Assembly: GCA_025738555.1 (NCBI GenBank)
Contig: JAOVFP010000006.1
Span: 1,984,001 to 2,048,000, forward strand
Source: Cyathus striatus
Lineage: Eukaryota; Basidiomycota; Agaricomycetes; Agaricales; Nidulariaceae
Reading direction: 5' to 3'
DNA length: 64,000 nucleotides
In this document: positions 45,011-56,909 of the stretch, piece by piece
How the letters are laid out: every line of letters begins with the position of its first letter
Numbering within the stretch: the first letter of the stretch is position 1
Position numbers and translations under genes: made by a program
Notes under the pieces: model-generated
Databases searched by the model: none
The model's input: only the letters and a program-made list of their open reading frames with translations
What the model was told of the DNA's origin: nothing

Positions 45011-45479
45011 AATAAATGCGGCATCTTGACTTATTTATTCAATGCTACCACCATCCACATCCTGGGGGTTTGGTTTTCTTTAGCTGATGCAGGCCCTTCA
45101 CTTTCAACGGTGACCATGTAAGTATTTGCCATCATGTACGCGACTGATGCCAGATGTCTCGGAGCGTTCGCGACAATTTGTGCACTGAGAGATCAAAAAT
45201 CCCAATCCATTAATGTATACACATTCGTTATGTCCCATCCAGACGGCCAGACATGTAATGTAATAAACACAACTAAAAGATTTCAGGATATAGCACAAAC
45301 CACCAAGAGGTGCTCAGCTCAGTGAGGAGGTTCATCCTTTTTGACAAACCGCATCAAAATCATTCATCATCAAGAAAGCACTGAGCGGTCTACTACAAGC
45401 GGTTTCGAGAGCAGCGCAAACAAACCAGAAGTGAGCAGCGTCTACAGATCTATAAAAATATGCACTTCATCACCCATCA

Positions 45480-47041
45480 TTAATAAGATACTACAGATGA
45501 TCGTACCATTAAGAAATTTGGAAGGTTCCAGTGACATTCTTCGCATATTCCACCACCGGAGCGACGGGTCCACGAGTGGTAGACACAATCATGATTATTC
45601 TGAAGGGTATTGCGCATGTCCTGTACCAAACGGTCAAAAACGTGCGTCGGAGCTCTTGCAGCAACATTGGCTCCCAGTCGGTTCTCTACACGTCGTTCCG
45701 CCGCGGCAAGTAAGCGATGCTCTTCCCATTGAGGGCAGGTGCAGTTCTTCCAAGGGACAGCACATACGTAGCAAAACTCTGTCCTGCAACGGCAAGTTAT
45801 ATGGTAACAACCGGTGTTGAGCTCTACAATGGATTTGCAGCCGGGGCAAGTTTGCCATCGTTCTTGGCTAGCCAATTCTTTCAGCTGTGCAACATCGGGA
45901 TTGTCCTTGCACAGCTCCCCCGGATGTGATGACTGCTTGCATTCTCCACACGTAAGAGAGCTGCACGCTGTACAGCGAATGTCTTCAGCACCATTAGCAG
46001 ATGAACCTAGAAATTGTGAACAAGTTCCGTTCTGACAGTAGAGTCGGTTCAGTGCAGGGGTTGCATATTCCTGATTTTTGGCCTGAAAACGTTGCTGGAG
46101 CGAAAGAGATAAGAAAGTAACAACTGTTTCGATTGTCATGGGCTTTTGGCAACATCTCAAAGGATAGAGTGATTCGTCCTGTAAGAATGCCTCAACCAGA
46201 TTTTTGGTGCAGCCCCGACAATAGTAATGCTCGCATGGAGTCCTGAGACAAGTCGCCTTCGAATGTAGCTCGAGACAACCGGTGCACTCCACACTTCACA
46301 CGTGAGTGCAGGAATTACGAAGACACATGATGCTCACCGTTCATTGCGATTCACACTAGGTCCTGGAGCCGACGAAACAAACGACACTCTTTTGACAGGG
46401 GCAGAACCTTTAGTTGCGGGAACAGGAACCTGACCTGCGTTCGAGGTTCCCTATACGATATCTATTGGATTTGTGAGCGCGATTTACTGTAATAATAAAA
46501 AACATACGAAGAGCTGGAAGGTGTCTGCGGTGTCCTTTGGGCCGCTGGAGATCTGAAGAACAGTTAGCCAACTAAATTATTAAAAAAAATCCGTGTTTCA
46601 CCTTGAAGATCTTGCCTCCGAAGTGCCGTTTGGTGTACGGATAAGCGTATCCATAGCTCTTTGTGCAGGAGTAGTTGGCGGCATCGCTTGCCCGTTAGAA
46701 AGCGCAATGGCAGCACGCCTATCATCTTCCGCCATCTGCTCTTCCATGGCCAATTGTTGAACCTGAGTTGCGTCTGTCATAAGTGCTTGATCCAGACTCA
46801 TCGCAAACTTAAGATCAGCCAAGGTCTGGATGATACCCTGAAGATACTCTTCTTGTATCTTGAAGGCTTGTTGCTCATCGTTCAATGGAACACCAAGCTT
46901 TTGTTTTCCTTTCCTAGTGTTCTCGATGTCCTGCAAATCCTCCAGCTCGAGACGGGCGAGGAGCAAAGCTGTCTCGAGATCCAGAGTATCATCATTCAAA
47001 ATCACTGGAGTGGTTCCATTAGTAAACAGTAGTTCAGCCAT
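45480..47041 (-). CDS. RBR-type E3 ubiquitin ligase, copy 1
   Basis: RING1-IBR-RING2 ligase that passes ubiquitin through a RING2 cysteine. The first exon (47041 to about 46601) encodes MAELLFTNGTTPVILNDDTL and a helical region (DLETALLLARLELEDLQDIE). Short low-complexity exons follow. The catalytic exon starts after an intron at about 46340: RING1 CTGC..CEHYYCRGC..CCQ, IBR YCQNGTCSQF..CTAC..CGECKQSSHPGELC, RING2 CPGCKSIVELNTGCYHITCRC..FCYVC..WKNCTC with the expected active Cys in NTGC. A C-terminal Cys/His segment (CVYHSW..CEECHW) ends at 45480. The small middle exon (SPAAQRTPQTPSSSS) does not join GTSNAGQV in phase, so a one-base error or another splice site is likely. Confidence 0.85.
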
Positions 47042-47325
47042 GGTGGGGGGGAGAAAATGACAACGGATGTTGGTTGTATATAATACATATCTTATTAAGA
47101 AACTTAGATACCCCCTAGCATGCGGTACTGCGGAAGTTTAAGCAAAGGATAAATTCAAAAAGAAGTATAGAAGCTTACAAAACGAGGTATAAAGCACTCA
47201 GTCCCATCACCACATTGCAACGGGGTGTTATCATGTTCATTCATGAACGTGGAAAAAGGAAATAAAGAAGCGCGTACACATATGCTACACAACAAAGAAC
47301 AAAACCTTTCAATTCACTATATCCA

Positions 47326-48657
47326 TTACGCACAGGAGCACGTTTTCCATAATTTAGCACAGCGATAGCAGAACTGCGTACCACATCTGCAAGACATATG
47401 ATCGCATCCATACGTTCGCTCAACCACCGCCATCACATTTCGGGCAAGTCTGCCATGCTTGGTTTTGGATGAGTTCCTTGAGAAGGATCGATCCAACGTA
47501 ACCCTGGCATGTATCCCCCGGATGAGCTTGCTGTTTGCATTCGCCGCATATATCCAATTTACAACTCGTGCACAACCAGTTACCTTTGTATCCATTTGAG
47601 GACCCAAGGAACGTCGTGCATGTAGGGATCGGACAGTAGACGCGGTACAGAATGTTGGTTGTGTATTCCGCAGTTTTCTCGCGGAATGACAGGGCGCTTA
47701 TCTGGTGGAAGGATAGTTGCAATATCTTCGGAGGGGATGACCCTCTGACAGCACGACAGTGGGAAGAGGGATACGTCACTAGTGGCGGCATCGACCATTC
47801 TTAAAGTACACATATAACAATATATGTCTCCGCAAGGTGCTCTGAGATGTGTATCATTATCAAGAACTGCATCCGTGCAGGCAGTGCACCAAAAGCTGTA
47901 AATAGAAGTAGCCCGTAAGTAGGAAGTCCGTGCAATTTTAGAAGGTACACACCTGGGGCACGCTGCTTTCAAAAAGGGGGACAAAGGAGGTGTTTTGACA
48001 ACTGGCTCTTGAAAAGGGGGCTAAAAGCATCATGTGAGTGAATTAGTACAGGTATAAATGGTGCCTAACGTACTAAAGCACTGAAGGCAGTGCGATGTCC
48101 ACTACGGGGGAAGCTGGTAAATACTCTTTGCCCACAGGATGGGGGTATGACTTCGGTATCAATCTCACTGGAATGTTCAATAGATCAAATAGCTCTGATT
48201 CTCCAAATAAACTGGCGTAGGATTGAGGAGAATCAGGAAGTTCGACTGCAGAAAAAATGTTGTTAGTATTATGAATGAGTTGTACTTGGGTTGGAGGACT
48301 AAATATCTATGTCAATGTTCGTGTAGTAGGAATAAATAAAGTAAGCTATACGCAATGAAATCTTCGTGAAACAGAGCTGCAGGCCCATCTGTAGTACCTG
48401 AAACGGCAGAGTTAATAGCACTATTGTATACAGAAGGGACGGTATCCCTAGATCCAGAGGTGAATGCGGCCGTCGTAGTAGCTGAGGCGACAGAGTTTGT
48501 AGCATTATTGGATACAGAAACGGTATCACTACCAGACAGATAAGTTGAAATATTTCCAGAGAGTCCAGAGGCTGCCAGTGCCGGTGAAGGTTGGGGTTGT
48601 TGACCAAGCAGGTCGGATGGGCGTACTCCGACTGTCTACATTTCAGGTGCATTTTTT
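47326..48657 (-). CDS. RBR-type E3 ubiquitin ligase, copy 2 (frame breaks)
   Basis: Paralogue next to copy 1 on the same strand. The N-terminal part is low-complexity Ser/Thr/Asn-rich (TVGVRPSDLLGQQPQPSPAL.., ELPDSPQSYASLFGESELFD), then PPLSPFLKAACPR and, after an intron, RING1 CTACTDAVLD..CGDIYCYMC..CCQ, IBR YCPIPTCTTF..CTSC..CGECKQQAHPGDTC, RING2 CPKC..RTYGCDHMSCRC..FCYRC..WKTCSC, stop at 47326. Two frame changes separate these blocks: near 47695 (PPDK to ALSFRE) and near 47425 (CPKCD to VVERTYGC). Start codon uncertain; the most upstream part I can support follows a TAG acceptor at about 48650. Zinc ligands and the presumed catalytic Cys are all present, so the gene could be functional if the breaks are errors. 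Confidence 0.7.
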
Positions 48658-50352
48658 ACTCCGCTGATTTTTTCTGGGGTGTATTTTCTCAAAGTTGCTG
48701 TTCCGGAGTTTTTTTCATTCTTATTTTCGTCGTCGCATATCTGAAACTTTCGTAGAAAGCCCCGCGACTGAAGCTGAATAGAAAGCGCAAGAATGCACCC
48801 CCGCTTCTTCACCTACCACTATCCTTTCCATCAAAATCATCTCGACCGTTAACTTCATGGTGCACCATCTCACTGCATCTACCTACTTTCATTTCCCACT
48901 TTTCATCGTCGGACCTCATCGACTCAGACGAGGAAGACACCAGGTTGTACAAGGTGAACATGCGACATGGGGACTACGCAGCTCAACTTCCACTGGTGTT
49001 CTTCCAAATGGACCATATTCGCATGTTGCATATGTCCGCGTCTATGCAAATTGTCGACTTAGACGGATATGGTTTGCGGAAAGAGGGCCGAATCAGAAGG
49101 TTCCTTGGGAGTTTGAGCTCTATTCTGACCAGTAGCATGTCAATGCTTAATGTTAGACAAGATTTTATTCAAGCTTCAATATGTAACTGGAAACCCTTCG
49201 TCTTCTTTGTTGCTCTCCCAAACCAGGAGACACCGTCTCAATGTCCAATTGCTTTCAGTTTTTGCTTTTCATGGTGTATCTGTCTTGCAAGACCGCTGGA
49301 CAGTTGCGTGAACATATTTTATCACAAAGATGTTCCCGGCGCTTACAATTGCCAAGCGCCAGCTGCTTGTGTTACTGGAGTCAGTGTAGCTCTCAAATAC
49401 AGGCATCGTTTAATACTCTCCGCCCCTTATAGAGAGACCTACCTGCTAGGTGGCCACATCACATCATCTAGCACGAACCATCTCAAGAATACAACTCATT
49501 ATACTTCTACAGCTTTCTATACGTGATCTCATAACTTGCTGCCCCTTTCATGCCCAATGGCCGAAAAATCCATTTCCAAACAGAACATGTCCATTGATTT
49601 GATACACAGACGTCGAAGCCAGTTGTTCAATGTTGTTCCAAGTTGCGATGTGTATTTTTTGTCCCTATGACAAGTCGAGGAGCTAAACGGTGTGGTCATT
49701 TGATGCCACACCTACCGAAGACCACAAGTAAATTTAAACGTATTTCTCTGGCTCTCTCTCTCGATGATCTTCGAGATGGTGGGACGCCGCCACCTAAAGA
49801 ACGAGCAACATCTGTACTTCGAGAATCAGTCGCAAGTTGCTGGCCTGGTTGGTCCGCCACGAATAGTTGGGGTAGGGTCTACTCATCATATATCATGTTG
49901 AAACGAAGCAATGTCATTCCTCAGACATTCCGCTGCATATTATCAACTTTTGTACCTTACACTAGCTCAAAATTGCAAAAGTCTTCATAATCTTGACATC
50001 ATCGTGTCGTCATTATTTCGAGCAAGTAGGGGATGGGATATCCTTCTGAACGTCGGTTGTCAGACACCACAGGGTAATAAATATTACTGTATGGAAAACG
50101 AGATCAGAGTGCTATTATGCACGGGCTTCGTTGACACGAATATTAAAAAATCAATCAAAATGAACATGATCAACTTGATAAACGATCCTATGACATGAAC
50201 GTTTGTTCTTCAAACAATCAAAAACTGTCAAATGTCAGAATATCTTGTCCTTGGCCTCGTCATCGATATTCTTGCACGACCTCGCGTATTAGCTGGCCTG
50301 CTACTGCCTCAAAACCTAATAATGTCAAGGAGACGCTTGCCTCTCCAGAAGG
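48658..50352. other. Unassigned region
   Basis: Several plus-strand frames (48857-49135 with NGPYSHVAYVRVYANCRLRR; 48945-49526; 49643-49990) overlap each other. None can be assigned to a family or joined convincingly. The most protein-like is 48857-49135. The last ~150 bases are the hydrophobin promoter. Confidence 0.3.
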
Positions 50353-50359
50353 TATAAAA
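50353..50359 (+). promoter_or_regulatory. TATA box of hydrophobin gene
   Basis: TATAAAA lies 68 bases upstream of the hydrophobin ATG. A CT/CA-rich leader lies between them, as expected for a strongly expressed basidiomycete gene. Confidence 0.7.
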
Positions 50360-50426
50360 ACCCTTCGCATTTCTCTTCAACTCTCCATTGAACAACACCC
50401 AATTCATTCCTACTATCTCAATCAAC

Positions 50427-50888
50427 ATGCAAATTAAGTCTGCTGTCTTCACCACTCTTGCTCTCGCTACCTTTGCGGCCGCCACGGGGACTCCGAGTCC
50501 AGCTAGCCAATGCACTACTGGTAATCTCCAGTGCTGCAACAGCACCGGCACTGCGAAGGACAACGTCATCAGTACCCTTCTCGGTCTCTTGGGCATTGAT
50601 ATCTCGGGCATAACTGCGCTTGTCGGTGTTACCTGCTCCCCCATCTCCGTCATCAGCGTCGGAGGCAACTCTTGGTTAATATATTTGTTTTATCGCCATT
50701 TAGAGGATACGAGCTGATTGTTTCTAAAATTCTACAGCACTGCTCAGCCTGTTTGCTGCACCAACAACTCATTCAGTATGTTTATCATTTGGGTTTAATC
50801 TCATCTGCGTCGAATTGGTTGGCTAATGATGTTTTTTGTAGACGGCGTCGTTGCTTTGGGATGCACCCCCGTCAACCTCAACCTCTAA
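50427..50888 (+). CDS. Class I hydrophobin
   Basis: Secreted amphipathic coat protein of aerial hyphae and fruit bodies. Exons 50427-50674, 50738-50775, 50842-50888 give 110 residues. Signal peptide MQIKSAVFTTLALATFAAA. The eight cysteines have the diagnostic arrangement: QC, QCC, TC, then C (split by the first intron), VCC and GC before the end. Spacing between the third and fourth Cys and the hydrophobic GLLGIDISGITALVGVTC segment are class I-like. Ends GCTPVNLNL. Intact frame and standard intron positions. Isolated from other hydrophobin genes in this window. Confidence 0.95.
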
Positions 50889-51486
50889 GCGCGACGCGTT
50901 TTGGAATGGATATTCTGGTAGTGATGTAGTAGCACGCTGTATTGGTATCAGTTGTCGAATGCTGTTGTTTGTATCCCAAATTCTGAATATATGATCTATG
51001 CGAAGTTGTTGAGTACGCGTTGAAGCACAAAATGCTCATACGTAAGGCCTCATATACCAAAACAAAATGCAATGTTTAATTCATTATTTCTGTGAAGACA
51101 AATGAATACAGATAATTTTCCATTGAGTTGTGACTACTTATAGTGACCCAAAGTTTGGTCATCGCTGGTCACTCTACCTGTCACCTCATCCACAGCGAAT
51201 TCTAGTCCCCCGTAGTGAGACTTCAAATCTCAATTTATCATGGTTCGTGGTCTGAGGGGCTGTCTGTCGATGACTGTGACTTACTGAACGCATGCACATT
51301 CCAGGAAAGTGTCAGACACAAACGTCCCATTACAGATGATAACGATGGGCCTGGGCGTCCCCCGAAAAAGAAAGCTGCATCATCGCATGTATCAAAAGTG
51401 AAAGAGTCCGTTCTAAAGCTTCTCCTGTAATATTTCGAATGAACTAACGGCTGTATTGAAGAATATTTAGTATTGAACAATGGGAG

Positions 51487-51870
51487 ATGCCTCCCCCTAT
51501 GCCTGTCCATGTTCCGCATTACGTCTTCGGGTTTCCGATTACTTCAGATGACATCGAAGCTTGGGGGGCGAAATTAAATCTTGAATATGAAGAAGATGAC
51601 ATGCGCCTGTGGGATAAAGCCTTTGAAGGGATGTTGAAGGCGCTCCCTCAAGGTTACCGTTGGAGACAGAGAGTGAGATCTGTCTCATTGAAGCCGGGAA
51701 AAACAGTAATATGCATCGTTATAAGTACCAACAAAAATGAGAAGGATATTGCACGGGCACAGGATATGGACATGATTAAAAAGGTTCACAATACCCTACA
51801 GACACGTCTTCCCCAGGATGGTTCCGTCCTGCTCGTTGAAGTGTATATTTTCTTGTGCAGGATATTGTAG
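51487..51870 (+). CDS. Hypothetical small protein, possibly a 3' exon
   Basis: 127-residue frame (MPPPMPVHVPHYVFGFPITS.., IEAWGAKLNLEYEEDDMRLW, YRWRQRVRSVSLKPGKTVIC) with no recognised family. A short upstream exon at about 51304-51400 (ESVRHKRPITDDNDGPGRPP, with an AT-hook-like GRPPKKK) could be spliced to it, since a GTGAAA donor follows SHVSK. No homologue elsewhere in the window. Coding status is moderate at best. Confidence 0.4.
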   Translation: MPPPMPVHVPHYVFGFPITSDDIEAWGAKLNLEYEEDDMRLWDKAFEGMLKALPQGYRWRQRVRSVSLKPGKTVICIVISTNKNEKDIARAQDMDMIKKVHNTLQTRLPQDGSVLLVEVYIFLCRIL

Positions 51871-52174
51871 TACATGTAAGCCGTCCATTTTCCTTTGGGC
51901 CAAGTTTGGGCATCACATTAATGCCAGCAGTCCAGATCACTTAACACACTCCGTCATTTCCTTTGAAGCTAGTAGTTTGTACAATTTTATGGTCTTTATT
52001 TGCTTGTGTTCCTGTATTTCTTTTCTTCGTATGATATTAAGGTCATAATTATCGCTTGCAATTGGGCCGAGCAACTTTGGCAGCAGTGACCCTAGTATGG
52101 TAGTAGCACTAAATGATAACCACAGCCACTCCAACTAAGAGCACCCAACAGATGGAATAGCCAACACATCATAG

Positions 52175-52570
52175 TACCTAGTCCGCATCGAATAAATAGG
52201 CCTCCATGTCGCCGGCGCGTCACAATGGTAGACCTCCTGCACCCAAATTAGAATAACCAGCAGGGACTCTGGAAAGCTAGTAAAAGTATATTCCGGGATT
52301 CCCTCATGTAGTCTTTAAATCACTGTTAAAGTAGCTTCGACTGTAAGAGTTCTGGACTTACGGTGAACATTTATTACCCCATTCCCGTAAGGAGTGAATG
52401 ATAAATATAGTGGTAGCATACCGACCAGTACGCGAAGGTCAACCTTCGAAGAGAGCTCTAAATGCTTATTAGTATGATTTCTGGATTTCGGAACAAATAA
52501 AATGTTCAATTCCTGTAGTAGTAAAAGACAACCTTTAACCAGCATCGGCATCGATAACGATTCGCCCCTA
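52175..52570 (+). pseudogene. Relic of AA9 LPMO 3' exons
   Basis: Begins TACCTAGTCCGCATCGAA, like exon starts in the two AA9 pseudogenes (YLVRIEQIGLHVAGAPQWY region), but with stops (ATAAATAG, TGGTAG). It continues to CTGGACTTACGGTGAACATT, the terminal-exon motif. No 5' half is present. More decayed than the copies at 53.1 and 62.6 kb. Confidence 0.75.
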
Positions 52571-52919
52571 AGGCGCTCGCTGTGGCAGGTTAAACATTGT
52601 CAGAACCAAGAGACTACATGAAGCTACAATCACTCACTTCCGATAGAAGATTTCTCGAACCTGAATTATAAAGGAAATATGTTCGGATCAGACTTATGTC
52701 TCATGAGTAGCCAAGGGCACCAAGTGCTTTGTCAGTCAATTCAACTACATCCACAGGGACCGGTCTTCGTTGCCAATTCAAAGACCAATTCGAACCTCGG
52801 GAAATAGACTGAACTTCTCTTCTCCTTGGCAATCTCTTATACCTACTTCTTGCTGTTTCGTGTTATCATACATGCAAGATACATTGTGCATTCAGACGTC
52901 GCATGATACACGCTTTTAG

Positions 52920-54540
52920 GCTTCTTCCGATTTCTGTCTCGATTCAATAGCGTGCCAGACTTATCTGGTGACTTTCTGCTCGTAATATTTGAAGACCTGA
53001 AGTCTGCACCAAAACCGCGGAAAGTCTGTATAAATGCCTTGTATAAGCCCCGTCAAAACTACCCAAGAAACGCAACAACCTACTTGTTCGACATGAAGAT
53101 CACCGGCATCCTCCCGCTCGTTGCGTTATTACAATCAGCATCCGCACACTGTACGCCCCACCATCACCCTCAACTTTCCACATACCACTTACCCCATACC
53201 AGACATCTGGACGACACTAATAGCAGGAAGCACCTCCTCGACTGCCGCCGTCCGCCAACCAGTAAACAACACCCCCGTAGCCTCAGTCTCATCCAACGAT
53301 ATCCGATGCAATGCCCATCCGGGTGCCGCATCGCAGACTGTGTCTGTATCAGCTGGAAGCACGATTGATTCAAGCTTGATAATACAGTTTACCATTCTGG
53401 TCCAGCGGCGATTTAACTGGGTAAGGCGCCAGGAAGTGTTGCGAGTTGGGATGGGAGCGGTACCAGTTGGTTCAAGGTAGGTAATTGAGTGAGTTGAAGA
53501 TGAGTGAGTTGGTTGAGCATGACATTAGATCGCAGAATGGGGAGCTACGTTCAACCCATTCAAGTTCACCGATGAGGGCGCGAGTCAATTGACGACGACC
53601 ATCCCAGCCAGCACTCCCCCGGGTGAAGTACGCGATTTCACCAACCCAGCATACGGATTAGCTAATGCATCATAGTACCTAGTCCGCATCGAACAAATAG
53701 GCCTCCACGTTGCCGGCGCACCACAATGGTACATCTCTTGTGCCCAAATCAGCATAACCGGTAGCGGCTCCGGAAACCCAGCGAAAGTGTCTATCCCAGG
53801 ATACGTCTCTCCCTCAGGTAGTCTTTAAATCACTGTTGGGGTAGTTTAGATTGCTAATAGTCTATCAAGATCCTGGACTTACGGTGAACATTTACCATCC
53901 CATTCCCACTTCGTACAAGGTAAGTAGGAACGGGAGGGAAACATAAATATAGTGGTGATATGCTGATCTTTGTCGGTGATAAGTACCAGGCCCTGCTGTG
54001 TGGAGGATGAGTTACCGGCTGTCAACGGGCGTCGTAGTGTGTGAAGCGTCTGGTTACCACATGTATAGTACTGTATGTTGGAAACAAGGTCCATTTACAT
54101 GTTGAATGGGACCGTTGGAATCTAAGGTCCGTGAGTCACGATGGATACCCTGAGCGAACGGATGAACCTACGAAGAGCGCAAGCTCCCGGTATACGTATG
54201 TAGCCCGAAGCCAGTTGTTGAATATGGGCGCAACTAATGAGGTAACACCATTCGAGAACGTTGTTTTAGGGGTATACCCCGAACGGTGCGGGAGCTTAAG
54301 GCAAATCCGATATCCAGTGGGATAACAGCGGCCAGAGTCATATTACGAATTATGTACACGTACGATAGCTTAAGCAGTCCGATGTGAAGCGGTAGAGATA
54401 ACAGTCCCATATGAATCCTCAGCACTAATTATAATATGATTAAAGGGATCTGAAACAGACAAATGAATTCACAAACCAGCTACATCTCGAATTTGACCTC
54501 TTTCTCCACTTCCACTTCCACTTCCACTTCTTCCTTAATC
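52920..54540 (+). repeat. Segmental duplicate, copy a (partner 62343-64000)
   Basis: From the 5' flank of the AA9 pseudogene to the end of a small membrane-protein gene, the sequence recurs from 62343 to the end of the window in the same orientation, about 9.45 kb away. The insertions between the copies include transposon and MITE sequence. Confidence 0.9.
53093..54105 (+). pseudogene. AA9 LPMO pseudogene, copy a
   Basis: Signal peptide MKITGILPLVALLQSASA, then His as first mature residue split by the first intron (AH|Y), followed by IWTTLIAGSTSSTAAVRQPV, VSSNDIRCNA, GKAPGSVASWDGSGTSWFK, WGATFNPFKFTDEGASQLTT, YLVRIEQIGLHVAGAPQWYI, CAQISITGSGSGNPAKVSIP and DPGLTVNIYHPIPTSYK. Two disabling changes: TAA at 53414-53416 in place of the Tyr codon of YLGK, shared with copy b, and one missing G (ATTGATTC against ATTGGATTC) at about 53367. 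A TATA box (TATAAA, 53029) lies 64 bases before the ATG. Inactive as written. Confidence 0.85.
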
Positions 54541-54847
54541 TTCTTGAAGCAATGTCCACTGAACAAGCGCAAAGGAAACACCATGGGCACAAAGCCCCAA
54601 ACCGACTCAGTAATAATGGCAACACCACAGAACACATAGAGATGATACATAGCATCAATGAGGTACACCAATATCCTGTATGGTGAAAGCACGAAGAAGT
54701 GGAAGACAACCTGGCAGAAGACAGTGATTGGCGAAGGATGTAAAGAACTATCAGCAATGGAGAGACGATGACGATGTACGATGCTAGCTTTGTACTGGCA
54801 CGGTAGAGCAGGCGGAAGAAGAGGACGAGGATCGGGTAGATGCGCAT
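54480..54847 (-). CDS. Small two-helix membrane protein with acidic/basic tail
   Basis: Two frames join in phase through a 38-nt intron (GTTCTTTACA..TCTGCCAG). The result is about 109 residues: MRIYPILVLFFRLLYRASTK, a hydrophobic stretch LASYIVIVSPLLI, VVFHFFVLSPYRILVYLIDA, then YVFCGVAIITESVWGFVPM and a tail of alternating Glu-Val (EEVEVEVEVEKEVKFEM). The tail is encoded by a CCACTT hexanucleotide run at 54505-54530. No family recognised. A second copy begins at the window end. A single long frame with a different C-terminus is also open, so the splice model is provisional. Confidence 0.5.
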
Positions 54848-55404
54848 GTGAGGGGTCAGCGAGAAGCAGTGAGATGGGTACTCGCCTACGGTGGTTGTCA
54901 GAACTTAAATTGTGGGACTGTAGCAAGATAACACTCCGCACTGCTGGTCATCACAACCAGAGGATCACAAGCAAGTCACAAGTTGATCATATTGCAATCA
55001 TGCTGTATATCAATAAGTATGCAAAGCGAGAACAAAGCAGAAGTTAGCGGATGCCGGGTATGTTGAATGTTCAAACGTTCATATGACATAGCCAGCATCC
55101 TTCTCAGCGCTCAGCGTTTGTTTTGGTTTGCGCTGTGCAGTATATTGCTTACATCATCAGGATATCATATTATTTAACGCAACCGAAATTTAATCGCCAT
55201 TCATCTCGCCACTGACTCGGATCAATAACTATGTCTCAATTTCAAAACACTGCCAATTCTTCAGCGTCCATAGACGCCTGCCTTCCTCCCTATCCAAGTG
55301 CCACAATTAATTATACCAATCTTTCCTGAATCGCAATTTCGCGAACGAGTGAAAACCGCGTTTCGGCTTCCAGATGTTACGACAGTGCAACATTTATCGA
55401 GGCT

Positions 55405-55978
55405 ATGGGTGACAAGCTCCATACGCAAGACAACGTCTTGAGGAACATGAACATCAGGAAGCTAACCGATCCGGAGACACTCTGTCACTTATTGTACGTG
55501 CTATAAAAATACTACTTTCCTGCATCAGATGGCACTGAGGCTATTTATATGGGTTTGATAGAGGGAGCCAAGAGCAGGCGAAGACTTGCATTTCTATAAA
55601 CTGAACGACAATGTTTCGATACGCGTCTGGCGTGGAGATTTAGCTCAGCTTCAAGCCTTTCTCCTGGCATTCGTATTATCAAACGACCTGAATCAAACCA
55701 CACGAAAGCCTCCCAACATTAAACTTATTGCTCGGGAATTAGGAGAAGAGATCACTTCCATCGAGTACGGAGTCTCTGAGGCCTTGCGATTGAATCCAAG
55801 CCTACGGCAGTTTGAGATGAATTTACGGGGTGGGGCTGAAGCTCAAGGGCGCGAAACGTTTTTCGTTCCAGAGGGATTTACGGTGGATGTCTTTCAAGGC
55901 GAATACCCTAAGATTACAGTCATCTTACCTAGAACTGTACCAGAAAATTATGCAATCTACACAATGCGCCGCATGTAA
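55405..55978 (+). CDS. Hypothetical protein, partial model
   Basis: The downstream exon encodes LHFYKLNDNVSIRVWRGDLA, LQAFLLAFVLSNDLN, EYGVSEALRLNPSLRQFEM, FFVPEGFTVDVFQGEYPKIT and ends PENYAIYTMRRM at 55978. An upstream exon, MGDKLHTQDNVLRNMNIRKL (55405 to about 55495), precedes a GTACGT donor. I cannot close the junction in phase, and a further upstream exon near 55231 (MSQFQNTANSS) is possible. No family recognised. Confidence 0.45.
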
Positions 55979-56036
55979 TTCAGCGTCAGTCTCCTTCCCA
56001 GACCCAACAGGAGGTCTCTCTACTAGAGCGGTACGC

Positions 56037-56729
56037 AGTTCTTATTCCGAGTTAAAGGGGAATAGATTAAGTCTCGTGATATATATCTCACATTCTGTTT
56101 TAGGATTGAACGTTAATTCAGTGAGACCTCCCATAGGGTCTGGCACAAAACATATGCAAATAACATAGCCACCTGATGGCCATGGCTCCGATTTTCATTC
56201 TGAGAATGAAATACAACCCTCATAGTGATAAGCCATTCCCCTATCCCAACCCGTCCACACTCCATTTTCGGACGCCACACTGTCTATTATAATTGAAAAT
56301 GTATCCCAAGTTATTTAAATAGCAATAACAGAATTTAAAATGAGACTCATGTGGAATGAGCCTGAGGTTATCTCAGTAAGCAATAGGTTTACACACTAAT
56401 CATAATGTTTTCATTTCTTGTGAGATGTTGGAGAGTGATTTTTGGAGGGAAATTAAGGGGATTACAATAAATCGTGGTGTAAACGCTTTCAATCCTCTTC
56501 ATTTATGTTCTAAGGTCAATAAATCATTAGCATGAACATAATTGCAGTGAAGCATTTGGAGCTCAGAAGTGATCGGCATATGTGGCGGTCAGCTCGACCC
56601 TTATATTTGTATATGTTTTGTGCCAGACCCTATGGGAGGTCTCACTGAATTAACGTTCAATCTTAAAATGGAACGTGAGATATATATCACGAGACTTAAT
56701 CTATTCCCCTTTAACTTGGAATAAGAACT
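56037..56729. mobile_element. MITE-like element with ~125-bp terminal inverted repeats
   Basis: The left arm 56037-56160 and right arm 56608-56729 are near-perfect inverted repeats: outer AGTTCTTATTCC, then AAAGGGGAATAGATTAAGTC, CGTGATATATATCTCAC, TTGAACGTTAATTCAGTGAG and ACCTCCCATAGGGTCTGGCA. The ~450-bp middle is AT-rich and non-coding. A target duplication is not obvious; the left end carries extra bases (CGGTACGC) absent on the right. Confidence 0.9.
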
Positions 56730-56909
56730 CTAAAATAGTGATTTCTTTTTCTGCATACTGGAGGTCTGCTCTAGTCATTGAGCCAGGCTAAATCACGTCT
56801 ATTACATTATTCTGGCACCACAGGAGCAGCGATGACAAGTAGGTAGCTCCAGAGGGTGGTATAAGATGGAGACACTTGGGGAGACTAGGGAGCAGGTAAC
56901 GTTCTTGCC

